This document shows positions 18,032 to 26,903 of a stretch of 64,000 nt of DNA, in pieces. Source of the stretch: an uncultured Gammaproteobacteria bacterium (GTDB taxonomy: Bacteria; Pseudomonadota; Gammaproteobacteria; GCA-002705445; GCA-002716945). Every line of letters begins with the position of its first letter. Within the stretch, counting starts at the first letter, position 1. The notes under the pieces were generated by a model. That model was not told the DNA's origin. It did not search any database and saw nothing but the letters and a program-made list of their open reading frames with translations. Both the position numbers and the translations under genes were made by a program. Location: NCBI GenBank assembly GCA_905479195.1, contig CAJQLO010000001.1:494694-558693 (forward strand). The letters are read 5' to 3'.

Positions 18032-20436
18032 TGTTTCTTAGAATATATTTTTTATCATTTATGTTGTTAGTTTCATTTACTAATATGAATGTATATGCCG
18101 AAGATAAGAATACGGAAAACTCTGTTATATCTAATATAATTATTAAGGGCAACAATAGGGTTACGGACAATACTATTCTCAGTTATTCGAACGTCGAGGA
18201 AGGCGATAGATTTAGTCCAGAGTTAGTGAAGAAGATAATTAAAGATTTATATGAAACTAAATATTTTGATGATATATCAGTTTCATTAAATTTTAATGAT
18301 CTGATCATAACTGTGAGTGAAAAACCAATAATTTCAGAGATTATCCTTACTGACAATAATATTATTGACGATGAAGATATTCTAAAAGCATTAGAGGATG
18401 TTAATATTTCCAATACTATGCCATATGACAAAAATATTTTTGATAAAATTGAGCAAGAACTCATACGATTATATTTTGATAGAGGAAGATATAATGCTGA
18501 CATCTCATCAAAAATAACTAAGCTGGAGAGAAACAGGGTCTCAGTTGAATTAATTATTAAGGAAGGCGACGCTTCTTCCATTAAAGAAATAAATATTATT
18601 GGAAATAAAAATTTTTCTAATAAAGAAATACTCCGTGTGATGTCGTCAGGAACTAAGTACTTCTTTGAGTTTTGGTCATCTAAAGATACTTATTCCAGTT
18701 CTGTATTAAGATCTGATATAACCAAGATAGAAAACTATTATTTAAATAGAGGCTATGTAAGATTTCGTATTTTATCAAATCAAGTAAATCTATCTAATGA
18801 TAATCAAGACATTATTATTACAATAAATATTGATGAAGGAGAAAGATATGAGTTTGGGGATATTAAAGTTTATGGAAACTCAGTTGTTAGTCCAGAAATT
18901 CTTAAAAGTAGTTTAATGGAAGTAATGCTTCCCAAGCAGACATTTTCACGTAAAAAACTTCAGGAGTCAGAAGAACTACTAGCATATCTTTTAGGAGACG
19001 AAGGTTTTGCTTTTCCAGAAGTACTATCATTGCCTATTATTGATGATGTAACAAAAATTGTTGATGTTGAGTTTAGAGTAGATCCAGGACAAAGAAGCAC
19101 TGTTAGAAGAATTAATATTACGGGAAATATTAATACAAATGATGAGGTTTATAGAAGAGAATTACGTCAATTTGAATCTTCCCTCCATAGTAATCTTCAT
19201 ATTGAAAGATCTAAAATAAGGATTCAAAGACTTAAGTTTGTAGAAAGTGTAAAGGTTATAAAAACTAAGGTATCTAATTCTAGTGATATGATTGATGTGA
19301 CTTTTGAGATTAAAGAGCGTAAATCTGGTGAATTTAAAGTTAGTGCTGGCTGGTCTGATACGGATGGAGCGATTTTTGATATAAATTTACAGCAAGATAA
19401 TTTCCTTGGTTATGGAAAAAATCTAGGTCTTAAAGCTTCAAAAAGTACTGTGAATACATCAATACAATTCTTACTTACAGACCCTTATTTTACATATGAT
19501 GGTGTCAGCAGAACTGTTTCTACGACAATTAGCAAGACAGATGTTAGTGGTACTTCAACATCAACATATCTTTCAGATACGTTTGCCGTTGGAATTGCGT
19601 ATGATGTACCTATCACGGAGACATCTACTTTTGGAATAGGATATGATATTAGTTTGACTGAGTTTACACAAACTATAGCTTCCCCCGTAATAGTTGCTCA
19701 TCATATTGCTGACCATGGTACTAGTTCACTGGGTATAAAAATTAAAGCTAATTATGTCACTGATACAAGGAATAGAACAGTTTTTGCGGAAACAGGGGTG
19801 TTAACGCGATTAGATACTAATATTTTTTTAGGTGCTTCAGGAGCATCCCATGCATCAGCAACTTTTAGAACAGAATCGAATAAAAACTATATACTGAAAT
19901 CATTTGGTTTTGATTGGCCAACAGTTTTTCAACTTAAAACTACAGTTGGAGCTGGTTTCGGGCTTAATGGCGCAACATCTCTTCCTTTTTACAATAAATT
20001 CTTTGCTGGTGGTAATGGTACAGTTAGAGGATACAAAGGTTCTAGTTTAGGTCCACTGACATCTAATAACCCAACCACACTTGCGGTGCATTCTAAACAT
20101 TCATGTAGAGCAAAAGCCATTCCGGGTAAATATAGAAAATGTGATGCAGTTGGAGGTGACTTTCTGACAGTAGCCCAACTTAACTGGGTATTTTCTCCAC
20201 CACCTTTCTTAGGAGAGGACACGAGAGCCTTACGAACAACTTTATTTGTTGATGTTGGAAACGTATTTGAGAAAGTTAATAACTTCGATTACAATGAGTT
20301 GAGAGGAAGTTATGGGATAGAGTTTAATGTACTCACGCCAATAGGTGGTGTTTCAGTAGGATTTGTAAGTGCTATTAACGAAAAAGAAGGGGATGACACA
20401 CAACCAGTAATTTTCCAGCTAGGAGGAAATTTTTAA
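18031..20436 (+). CDS. bamA: Outer membrane protein assembly factor BamA
   Basis: This 801-residue protein has a signal peptide (cleavage after VYA, about residue 23), five POTRA domains (about 30-425) and a 16-strand Omp85 barrel to the C-terminus. The lid-loop motif VRGY at 665-668 is intact. The long loop after it carries a cysteine pair (SCRAKAI, RKCDAVGGD), matching the disulfide loop of E. coli BamA. The chain ends in aromatic FQLGGNF, the barrel-insertion signal. It starts at GTG overlapping the rseP stop. The chaperone skp follows after four bases. Confidence 0.96.
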   Translation: MFLRIYFLSFMLLVSFTNMNVYAEDKNTENSVISNIIIKGNNRVTDNTILSYSNVEEGDRFSPELVKKIIKDLYETKYFDDISVSLNFNDLIITVSEKPIISEIILTDNNIIDDEDILKALEDVNISNTMPYDKNIFDKIEQELIRLYFDRGRYNADISSKITKLERNRVSVELIIKEGDASSIKEINIIGNKNFSNKEILRVMSSGTKYFFEFWSSKDTYSSSVLRSDITKIENYYLNRGYVRFRILSNQVNLSNDNQDIIITINIDEGERYEFGDIKVYGNSVVSPEILKSSLMEVMLPKQTFSRKKLQESEELLAYLLGDEGFAFPEVLSLPIIDDVTKIVDVEFRVDPGQRSTVRRINITGNINTNDEVYRRELRQFESSLHSNLHIERSKIRIQRLKFVESVKVIKTKVSNSSDMIDVTFEIKERKSGEFKVSAGWSDTDGAIFDINLQQDNFLGYGKNLGLKASKSTVNTSIQFLLTDPYFTYDGVSRTVSTTISKTDVSGTSTSTYLSDTFAVGIAYDVPITETSTFGIGYDISLTEFTQTIASPVIVAHHIADHGTSSLGIKIKANYVTDTRNRTVFAETGVLTRLDTNIFLGASGASHASATFRTESNKNYILKSFGFDWPTVFQLKTTVGAGFGLNGATSLPFYNKFFAGGNGTVRGYKGSSLGPLTSNNPTTLAVHSKHSCRAKAIPGKYRKCDAVGGDFLTVAQLNWVFSPPPFLGEDTRALRTTLFVDVGNVFEKVNNFDYNELRGSYGIEFNVLTPIGGVSVGFVSAINEKEGDDTQPVIFQLGGNF

Positions 20437-20440
20437 TATT

Positions 20441-20947
20441 ATGAATACTATATTCAAATCAATGCTATTTTGCCTTATCACGGCAATACTTATTCCGTCA
20501 TCTGCTAGTGCAGAACTTAAGCTAGGGATAGTAAATCTTGATCAGTTATTTAAGGAGATTCCTATTTATACTGAGTCACAGGAAAAAATAAAAAAACAAT
20601 TTGACCCAAGAGCCAGAAATCTTAAAACTTTAGAAGAAGAGTGGGGCAATTTGAATGAACAGTATTTAAAGAATGAGACAGTGATGTCTGATAAAGAAAA
20701 AAAGGTACTTGTTGAAAAAATTCAAAAAATCGAAACCAAGTTTAGAACTGGACAAGAAAAGATACAAACAGATTTGCAAAGATTACAGCAAGAAGAGCTT
20801 TCAAAAATAAGAGCTATTGTTGAATCTGCAATCACAGAGTATGCTGAAAAAAATAATTTTGACCTTATCATTAGAGCTGACGGCACAACTCTTTATGCGA
20901 AAAAATATATTAATATTACGCAAGAGATTATCTCTAGACTTCAATAA
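20441..20947 (+). CDS. skp: Periplasmic chaperone Skp (OmpH)
   Basis: This 168-residue protein has a signal peptide ending SSASA (about residue 24). The mature part begins ELKLGIVNLDQLF, continues as a long coiled coil rich in Lys, Glu and Gln (about 45-125), and closes with the Skp block FDLIIRADGTTLYA. Skp trimers hold unfolded outer-membrane proteins on their way to BamA. It lies between bamA and lpxD as in E. coli and overlaps the lpxD start by one base. Confidence 0.93.
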   Translation: MNTIFKSMLFCLITAILIPSSASAELKLGIVNLDQLFKEIPIYTESQEKIKKQFDPRARNLKTLEEEWGNLNEQYLKNETVMSDKEKKVLVEKIQKIETKFRTGQEKIQTDLQRLQQEELSKIRAIVESAITEYAEKNNFDLIIRADGTTLYAKKYINITQEIISRLQ

Positions 20948-21897
20948 TGAAGCTTAAGAAAAAATATTCTTTAGCAGAAATAGCTTCTAAATATAATTGT
21001 AAAATATTAGGTGATAGCGAAACTATATTTGAATACGTATCAAGTGTATCGAATAGTAAAGAAAATTCTATTTCATATATTAGCGATATAAAAAATATTT
21101 CGTATTTAGATGAAACTAAACTTTCATGCGTTATTGTAAGCAATGCGATTGCGTCTAAGATAAAAATTCCTGTAGTAATTCATGAAAACCCTCAGTTATT
21201 ATTTATTAAAATCATCAAAGAATCATATGAGCCGGCTAACAGCAGCATGTTTTCTAGTACAATTGATCCATGTAATACTATAGCTGCATCGGCAGCTATT
21301 GGAATAAATTCGGTAATAGGTAAAAATGTGACTATTGGAAAATCTTCAGTAATATATCCCAATGTTACAATATATGACAATAGTTTTATTGGTAATAATG
21401 TCATAATTCAATCTGGAGCAGTGATTGGTTCCGATGGTTTTGGGCTTATAAAAGATGCTGATCTCTGGGTAAGAGTTCCTCATGTAGGAAATGTCGTGAT
21501 TGGAAATAATGTGGAAATCGGTGCAAATACTACTATTGATAAAGGAACGATTGATAGTACGGTAATCTCTGATAATGTTAAAATTGATAACCTTGTTCAT
21601 GTGGCTCACAATGTTAAAATAGGAAAAAATACAGCGATAGCAGCATGCGTCGGAATAGCCGGTAGTACTGATATTGGAGAGAATTGTACAGTTGGCGGCG
21701 GGAGTGGATTAAATGGGCATATTAATATAGCTGATAATGTGCATATACATGGAATGACAATGGTTACTAAATCTATAAAAGAGCCAGGAATGTATGCTTC
21801 TGGAACAACTGTTGAGCCAGCTGATAGTTGGAGAAAAAACCAAGCAAGATTTAAAGAACTAGATTCATTCGTAAAATTGATTAAGAAGAAAACATAA
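20947..21897 (+). CDS. lpxD: UDP-3-O-(3-hydroxyacyl)-glucosamine N-acyltransferase LpxD
   Basis: This 316-residue enzyme has an N-terminal uridine-binding domain (about 1-100) and a left-handed beta helix of hexapeptide repeats (about 100-270). The probable catalytic His is residue 221 in HVAHNVKIGKN. A C-terminal helix closes the chain. It adds the N-linked 3-hydroxyacyl chain in the third step of lipid A synthesis. It is shorter than E. coli LpxD (341) but complete. FabZ and lpxA follow, as in other Gram-negatives. Confidence 0.94.
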   Translation: MKLKKKYSLAEIASKYNCKILGDSETIFEYVSSVSNSKENSISYISDIKNISYLDETKLSCVIVSNAIASKIKIPVVIHENPQLLFIKIIKESYEPANSSMFSSTIDPCNTIAASAAIGINSVIGKNVTIGKSSVIYPNVTIYDNSFIGNNVIIQSGAVIGSDGFGLIKDADLWVRVPHVGNVVIGNNVEIGANTTIDKGTIDSTVISDNVKIDNLVHVAHNVKIGKNTAIAACVGIAGSTDIGENCTVGGGSGLNGHINIADNVHIHGMTMVTKSIKEPGMYASGTTVEPADSWRKNQARFKELDSFVKLIKKKT

Positions 21898-21912
21898 ATT
21901 TGGAGAACAAAG

Positions 21913-22344
21913 ATGAGCGACAATGATATTCAGAATTATTTGCCACATAGGTACCCGTTTTTATTAATAGATAAAATACTAAATTTTAAAAAACATGATT
22001 GTCTAAAGGCACAAAAGAATGTAAGTAATAATGAACCATTTTTCCAAGGACATTTTCCCGGTCATCCAGTATTTCCTGGTGTTCTTATTCTAGAAGCGAT
22101 GGCTCAGGCAACTGCTTTGCTAGATTTTAAAAGCAATGAAAGAGATAAAGATGGCCTATTATATTATTTTGTAGGCATCGATAAAGCTAGATTTAAAAAA
22201 CCAGTTGTACCTGGTGACATTATGATTATCGATGTTAAGCTTAATCAAAGCAAGAGAGATGTCCATAAGTTTACTGCCTCTTGCATGGTTGATGAGACTA
22301 TTGTTTGTACAGCAGAGCTATTAGGAGCTGTTAGAGCCAAATAA
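21913..22344 (+). CDS. fabZ: 3-hydroxyacyl-[acyl-carrier-protein] dehydratase FabZ
   Basis: This 143-residue hotdog-fold enzyme dehydrates 3-hydroxyacyl-ACP. Catalytic His47 (GHFPGHP) and Glu61 (VLILEAMAQA) have the FabZ spacing of 14. It competes with LpxA and LpxD for the same 3-hydroxyacyl-ACP, which explains its place between them. The start at 21913 has TGGAG upstream. It overlaps lpxA by one base. Confidence 0.96.
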   Translation: MSDNDIQNYLPHRYPFLLIDKILNFKKHDCLKAQKNVSNNEPFFQGHFPGHPVFPGVLILEAMAQATALLDFKSNERDKDGLLYYFVGIDKARFKKPVVPGDIMIIDVKLNQSKRDVHKFTASCMVDETIVCTAELLGAVRAK

Positions 22345-23114
22345 TGATTCACTCAACCGCAATAATTAGTAAATCTGCAAAAATTGATTCATCAGTTGTT
22401 ATTGGTCCTTATTCCATAATTGGTGACAATGTAGTTATATCTGAAAATACAAAACTAGAAAGCCATGTTGTGATTAAAAAAAATACGTCTATTGGTCGTA
22501 ATAATAAAATACATCAATTTGCTTCAATTGGTGAAGATCCTCAGGACCTTAAATTTAATAATGAAGAAACTACTCTTATTATTGGTGATAATAATACATT
22601 TAGAGAATTCTGCACAATAAATAGAGGCACTGTTACAGGTATTAATGAAACTATAATTGGTTCAAATAACCTCTTTATGACATCAAGCCATGTTGCACAT
22701 GATTGTATTATAAAAGATAACTGTATATTATCGAATGCCGCATCATTAGCTGGCCATGTCAGGATAGGAAATAATGTCTCCCTCGGTGGATTTACGTTAG
22801 TCCATCAATTCTGCGAGATAGGAGATTATGCGTTTAGTGGTCTAGGCACTGTAATTTCAAGAGATGTCACTCCTTATACGCTTGTTGCTGGCAATCATGC
22901 TCAGGCCTATAAGATTAATACTGCTGGATTAAAAAGAAAAGGTTTTGATTTAGATACAATCAAGGGACTAGAAAAAATATTTAAACTATTTATTAAATCT
23001 AAAGCTAGTCGTGATCAAGTGAATGCAGAATTTAAAAATCTAAACCTAAACCATAAAGAGATTAAATATTTCGTGAGTTTTATCAATTCTAGCGAAAGAG
23101 GGGTCACTAGATAA
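22344..23114 (+). CDS. lpxA: UDP-N-acetylglucosamine (or GlcNAc3N) acyltransferase LpxA
   Basis: This 256-residue hexapeptide-repeat enzyme transfers a 3-hydroxyacyl chain from ACP to the 3-position of the UDP-sugar, the first step of lipid A. The catalytic base is His119 (HVAHDC; His125 in E. coli). The beta helix runs to about 185, and a helical C-terminus follows. At the acyl-chain ruler, E. coli Gly173 aligns with Leu167 here (motif SGLG against VGGC), which should favour a shorter chain than C14. With gnnA- and gnnB-like genes nearby, the acceptor may be the 3-amino sugar, making the bond an amide. Its stop abuts that of lpxB. Confidence 0.94.
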   Translation: MIHSTAIISKSAKIDSSVVIGPYSIIGDNVVISENTKLESHVVIKKNTSIGRNNKIHQFASIGEDPQDLKFNNEETTLIIGDNNTFREFCTINRGTVTGINETIIGSNNLFMTSSHVAHDCIIKDNCILSNAASLAGHVRIGNNVSLGGFTLVHQFCEIGDYAFSGLGTVISRDVTPYTLVAGNHAQAYKINTAGLKRKGFDLDTIKGLEKIFKLFIKSKASRDQVNAEFKNLNLNHKEIKYFVSFINSSERGVTR

Positions 23115-24251
23115 TTATTCAAGCATTTTATTTGCTAGCTTTGCAACATTCATTGAAGCTCCTGGCTTAAGTATTTTTCTAATTTGATTATAACCATCTT
23201 CCATTGATTCTCTATACGAAATATCCTGATCAATTCTTTGTAATTCAACCATAACCTGAACTTCATCACTATAATCTGGCTGGATAAACTCTTTTACAAT
23301 TGGCTGTGAACCTAATGTCTCACCTAAAACTAAGTTTACTAAACCAATATATTTTAATTTCACTAGGCTTTTCATAATCAGATATGTCAAAGGTGAAAGT
23401 CGATACATTATAATCATTGGGATATTCATCATAGCTAATTCCAAAGTAACTGTTCCAGAAGCAGTAATAACTTTTTGGCATTTTTTTATTTCCTCAATAT
23501 CTTTGCCGCTAGTTAATAAGATATCCCATCCCTTTGGAAGTAATTTCACCAGAATTTTTTTAGCTGTATTATTAGCATAAAATATTTTAATATTTTTTGC
23601 ATATACATCATCATTTTTAATAATTCTAATTGAATCAATCATTCGATGTAAATTATTACGTATTTCAGATTCTCTGCTTCCTGGAAAAATCCCTATACTT
23701 GTCATTCTATGATTATATTTTAATTCAGTTGGTTTGAATCTACTATCATCAGCTAATGGATGGCCTACATATGTCACATTTTTAGTATATTTTTTAAATA
23801 ATTTTTCTTCAAATGGAAATATTACGGCTAACTCGTCAACTACTTTTATGATATTTTTAATTCTTTTTTCGCGCCATGCCCAAACCTGGGGAACCACATA
23901 AAATAATACAGGAATATTATTTTTCTTTGCAAATTTGGCAACTTTTAGATTAAACTCAACATAGTCGACTAAGACAACTAACTTTGGTTTATTTTCAAGT
24001 ATATGATTATATGCAATATTTAATGCTTTTTTAATTTTAGAATATTTCGCTATTACTTCAATAATTCCAATTACTGAAATCTCTTCTGAGTTAAAGATTA
24101 TATCTGAACCTGTTTTTTTTAGTTCTTGCTGCCCAATAGCTGTAAATTTAGTATCAGTATTCAACTTCTTGTGCGCATTAACATAATTTGCAGCATGCTG
24201 ATCACCAGAAGATTCTCCAGCAATAATAAATATGTTTTTTATATTACTCAT
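23115..24251 (-). CDS. lpxB: Lipid-A-disaccharide synthase LpxB
   Basis: This 378-residue GT19 glycosyltransferase joins UDP-2,3-diacyl-GlcN and lipid X into the lipid A disaccharide. Visible blocks are IIAGESSGDQHAA near the start, FYVVPQVWAWREKRIK, YVGHPLADD, GIFPGSRESEI and the C-terminal SGTVTLELAM donor site. In many gammaproteobacteria lpxB follows lpxA on the same strand. Here it is reversed and is the last gene of a minus-strand operon gnnA-gnnB-lpxB with ATGA overlaps. Confidence 0.95.
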   Translation of the reverse strand: MSNIKNIFIIAGESSGDQHAANYVNAHKKLNTDTKFTAIGQQELKKTGSDIIFNSEEISVIGIIEVIAKYSKIKKALNIAYNHILENKPKLVVLVDYVEFNLKVAKFAKKNNIPVLFYVVPQVWAWREKRIKNIIKVVDELAVIFPFEEKLFKKYTKNVTYVGHPLADDSRFKPTELKYNHRMTSIGIFPGSRESEIRNNLHRMIDSIRIIKNDDVYAKNIKIFYANNTAKKILVKLLPKGWDILLTSGKDIEEIKKCQKVITASGTVTLELAMMNIPMIIMYRLSPLTYLIMKSLVKLKYIGLVNLVLGETLGSQPIVKEFIQPDYSDEVQVMVELQRIDQDISYRESMEDGYNQIRKILKPGASMNVAKLANKMLE

Positions 24252-25351
24252 TGATAGTCATTGATAATTTTAGAAATATGTTTAACAGAATCGCTGCTTA
24301 ATTCGGGATAAATAGGTATAGAAATACATTCTTTAGCTACTTTTTCTGTATTCTTAAGATTATATTTATAATTAAAGTTTTTTAATGCCTTTTGTTTATA
24401 TATTGGTATTGGGTAATAGATCCCATATGGGATAGAACTACTTTTTAGATGCCTAATAAATTTAGCTCGATTTTTAACTTTTATAGTATATTGATTATAT
24501 ACATGATGAGAATTATCTTCACATTCATATGGCAGAGTTACTAGCTGGTTTTTTATCAAACTTTTATATAGTTTTGCAATACGATTCCTTTTTTTATCAA
24601 GGCTATTAATAATTTTTATTTTAGTAAGTAATATCGATGCCTGTATTTCATCTAATCGAGAATTATAGCCAATATATTGATGCACATTTCTAATTAAGCC
24701 ACCATGATTTCTGAGTTTCTTTAAAATTTTCATTTTAGCAAGACTATTGGTGGTTATCATTCCACCATCTCCAGCACATCCAAGATTCTTGGTAGGAAAG
24801 AAACTGAAACACCCAAAATCTCCAAAGGTTCCAGTATATTTATTATTTTTTTTAGCACCGAATGATTGAGCGCAATCCTCCACTAACTTAAGATTATATT
24901 TTCTGCATATTCTTTTAATTTCATAAATCTCCGCTGACTGTCCAAATATATGTACGGGCATTATTGCTTTAGTTCTTTTATTGATATATTTTTCAATATT
25001 TTTATGATTAATATTAAACGTATGCGGATTGATATCAACAAAAACTGGTTTAGCTCCAACTAAAACAATTGCTTCAGCAGTAGCAAAATAAGTAAAAGGA
25101 GTAGTGATGACCTCATCACCATGGCCAATATTCAAAGCTCTTAAAGATAGGATAAGAGCATCAGTCCCGGAGTTACATGAGACACTATGTTTGGATCCTA
25201 TAAAATTAGAAAATTTTGCTTCAAGCTCCCCTACATTTTCTCCTAGAATATATTGTCCTGATTTAAGAATATTCAATACATTTTTATCAACTTCTTTTGA
25301 AATTAACTCATATTGCTCGCTTAAATCAAATATCTTAATTTTCTTATTCAT
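24248..25351 (-). CDS. gnnB: DegT/DnrJ/EryC1 sugar aminotransferase, probable GnnB
   Basis: This 367-residue PLP enzyme has the sugar-aminotransferase hallmarks: SGTDALILSLRA (61-72), EDCAQSFGA (158-166) with the PLP Asp159, and the Schiff-base Lys188 in FSFFPTKNLGCAGDGGM. It is translationally coupled to the oxidoreductase upstream and lpxB downstream. In Acidithiobacillus ferrooxidans the pair GnnA/GnnB turns UDP-GlcNAc into UDP-GlcNAc3N for lipid A with four amide-linked chains. The same pairing next to lpxB is the basis for this name. An O-antigen amino-sugar role (WbpE-like) is the alternative, but no other O-antigen gene is near. Confidence 0.72.
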   Translation of the reverse strand: MNKKIKIFDLSEQYELISKEVDKNVLNILKSGQYILGENVGELEAKFSNFIGSKHSVSCNSGTDALILSLRALNIGHGDEVITTPFTYFATAEAIVLVGAKPVFVDINPHTFNINHKNIEKYINKRTKAIMPVHIFGQSAEIYEIKRICRKYNLKLVEDCAQSFGAKKNNKYTGTFGDFGCFSFFPTKNLGCAGDGGMITTNSLAKMKILKKLRNHGGLIRNVHQYIGYNSRLDEIQASILLTKIKIINSLDKKRNRIAKLYKSLIKNQLVTLPYECEDNSHHVYNQYTIKVKNRAKFIRHLKSSSIPYGIYYPIPIYKQKALKNFNYKYNLKNTEKVAKECISIPIYPELSSDSVKHISKIINDYQ

Positions 25352-26271
25352 AATAGTTTTGATATCAATGTAGCTGTTTCAACGGCTGCTTTTCCTTGCT
25401 TCCCATCAACTAAAGGTTTTTCTTTGCCAAGACAAGATAGTATAAAGTTATTTATCTCATCTTTCAAAGCATCTGTTTTATCATATTTAAATTCTTTGAA
25501 ACCAAATAATTCTTTACTGGCTTTAGAGTTCTTAATATATTTTTTAATGTTTGAATTCATGAAGTCTACAGAGTAATATTTATCTTTTTCAAATACTCTA
25601 ATCTTCCTTTCATTTTTTTGACTTATTCGACTTGCTGTTAGGTTTGCAACTGATCCACCAGAAAATTCAAGTCTGACATTTGCTATATCTGTTGATGTTG
25701 TAATAATCTTTTTCCCAAAAGCTGATACATTCTTAATATTTTTTTTCATTAATGTTGTAACTATATCGATATCATGAATCATTAGATCAAAAATTACATT
25801 AACATCTGTCGATCTTGGATTAAACTTGGCAAGCCTATGCACTTCTATAAAGAGAGGGTCTGATATTTCTTTTGTTAACCTTTTCATTACAGGATTAAAC
25901 CTTTCAAGATGACCAACCTGAAGAATAACTTTATTTTTCTTAGCAAGATCAACTAATTTTTTTGCTTGAGCAACAGTTTCAGTCATTGGTTTTTCAATAA
26001 GAACATGTTTTTTATTTTCTAGAAAAAATTTTGCTATCTTAAAATGCATTTTAGTCGGAGTAACTAGTGAAATAGCATCAATGTCATTAAGAATTTCTTT
26101 GTAGTTTGAAGATTTTTGTATGGAATCATGCCCATTTAGATCAATATTGTCTAAATTTGTATCTACAACCCATTTAGTGTCACATTGTTTATTGTTGATA
26201 AATTTTTCAAGATGATATTTGCCTAGATAGCCTATACCGACAACACCTATATTTAATTTTTTTCTTTTCAT
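25348..26271 (-). CDS. gnnA: Gfo/Idh/MocA-family oxidoreductase, probable UDP-GlcNAc 3-dehydrogenase GnnA
   Basis: This 307-residue NAD(P)-dependent sugar dehydrogenase has the Rossmann loop GIGYLG at 12-17, the family block EKPMTET at 93-99 with Lys94, and DLMIHDIDIV carrying the catalytic His/Asp. It leads the gnnA-gnnB-lpxB operon. In the GnnA role it oxidises C3 of UDP-GlcNAc so that GnnB can aminate it. The family is broad, so the function rests mainly on context. A promoter candidate lies directly upstream. Confidence 0.7.
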   Translation of the reverse strand: MKRKKLNIGVVGIGYLGKYHLEKFINNKQCDTKWVVDTNLDNIDLNGHDSIQKSSNYKEILNDIDAISLVTPTKMHFKIAKFFLENKKHVLIEKPMTETVAQAKKLVDLAKKNKVILQVGHLERFNPVMKRLTKEISDPLFIEVHRLAKFNPRSTDVNVIFDLMIHDIDIVTTLMKKNIKNVSAFGKKIITTSTDIANVRLEFSGGSVANLTASRISQKNERKIRVFEKDKYYSVDFMNSNIKKYIKNSKASKELFGFKEFKYDKTDALKDEINNFILSCLGKEKPLVDGKQGKAAVETATLISKLL

Positions 26272-26280
26272 TTTGAAGTA

Positions 26281-26331
26281 TTGGCTTTGATTATTTGTTA
26301 TATTTATAATATCTCAATTATATATAGTGAA
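26281..26331. promoter_or_regulatory. Overlapping divergent promoters for gnnA-gnnB-lpxB and rnhB
   Basis: On the plus strand TTGGCT (26281-26286), an 18-base spacer and TATAAT (26305-26310) point to rnhB, leaving a leader of about 21 bases. On the minus strand TTCACT (26331-26326), a 17-base spacer and TATAAA (26308-26303) point to gnnA with a leader of about 25 bases. The two -10 boxes overlap, so the promoters should compete. Confidence 0.45.
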
Positions 26332-26337
26332 CTAGTT

Positions 26338-26898
26338 ATGACAAGTCAATTTTTAGCGGGTGTTGATGAAGTTGGCCGAGGATGTCTGGCTGGACCCGTG
26401 ATATCTGTAGCAATAATACTCAAAGATACTATAGATAGGTCCTTAATGGTTGACTCTAAGAAATTAACTGCCCCTAGAAGAGTAAAACTTGCGAACTATA
26501 TCCTTGGAAATTCACTTTCTGTCGGGGTTGGAGAGTCTAATAATCATCAAATAGATGAGGTTAATATACATAATGCAACACTTATATCCATGAAGCGTGC
26601 ACTTACGAATCTAGATTTAAAACCAGATATGGCATATATTGATGGAATATATAAGCCAGACATAGATATAAGCTCAAAATGCTTTATACAAGGTGACAAC
26701 ATCATCCCTGAAATATCAGCGGCTTCTATTGTAGCAAAGGTATTACGCGACAATATAATGATAAGATTAGACAAGATGTTTCCGGTATATGGGTTTTCCA
26801 GACATAAAGGGTATGGAACAAAAGAGCACATGCATGCTATAGAATTATTTGGTCCTTCGGTCTATCATAGATTTAGTTTTGCCCCACTGAAGAATTAA
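26338..26898 (+). CDS. rnhB: Ribonuclease HII
   Basis: This 186-residue enzyme removes RNA, including single ribonucleotides, from RNA-DNA duplexes. The start MTSQFLAGVDEVGRGCLAGP carries the first catalytic Asp-Glu pair, and AYIDGIYKPD and SIVAKVLRD provide further acidic residues. An in-frame TTG at 26281 would add 19 hydrophobic residues, but that stretch coincides with the promoter and does not belong to the family, so ATG 26338 is chosen. It leads into dnaE and accA, as in E. coli. A second RNase H, rnhA, lies at 62029. Confidence 0.94.
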   Translation: MTSQFLAGVDEVGRGCLAGPVISVAIILKDTIDRSLMVDSKKLTAPRRVKLANYILGNSLSVGVGESNNHQIDEVNIHNATLISMKRALTNLDLKPDMAYIDGIYKPDIDISSKCFIQGDNIIPEISAASIVAKVLRDNIMIRLDKMFPVYGFSRHKGYGTKEHMHAIELFGPSVYHRFSFAPLKN

Positions 26899-26903
26899 AA
26901 AAT

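Noticed and set aside
26281-26337. TTG start for rnhB at 26281
   Set aside because: The added residues do not belong to RNase HII, and the promoter boxes lie within this stretch.
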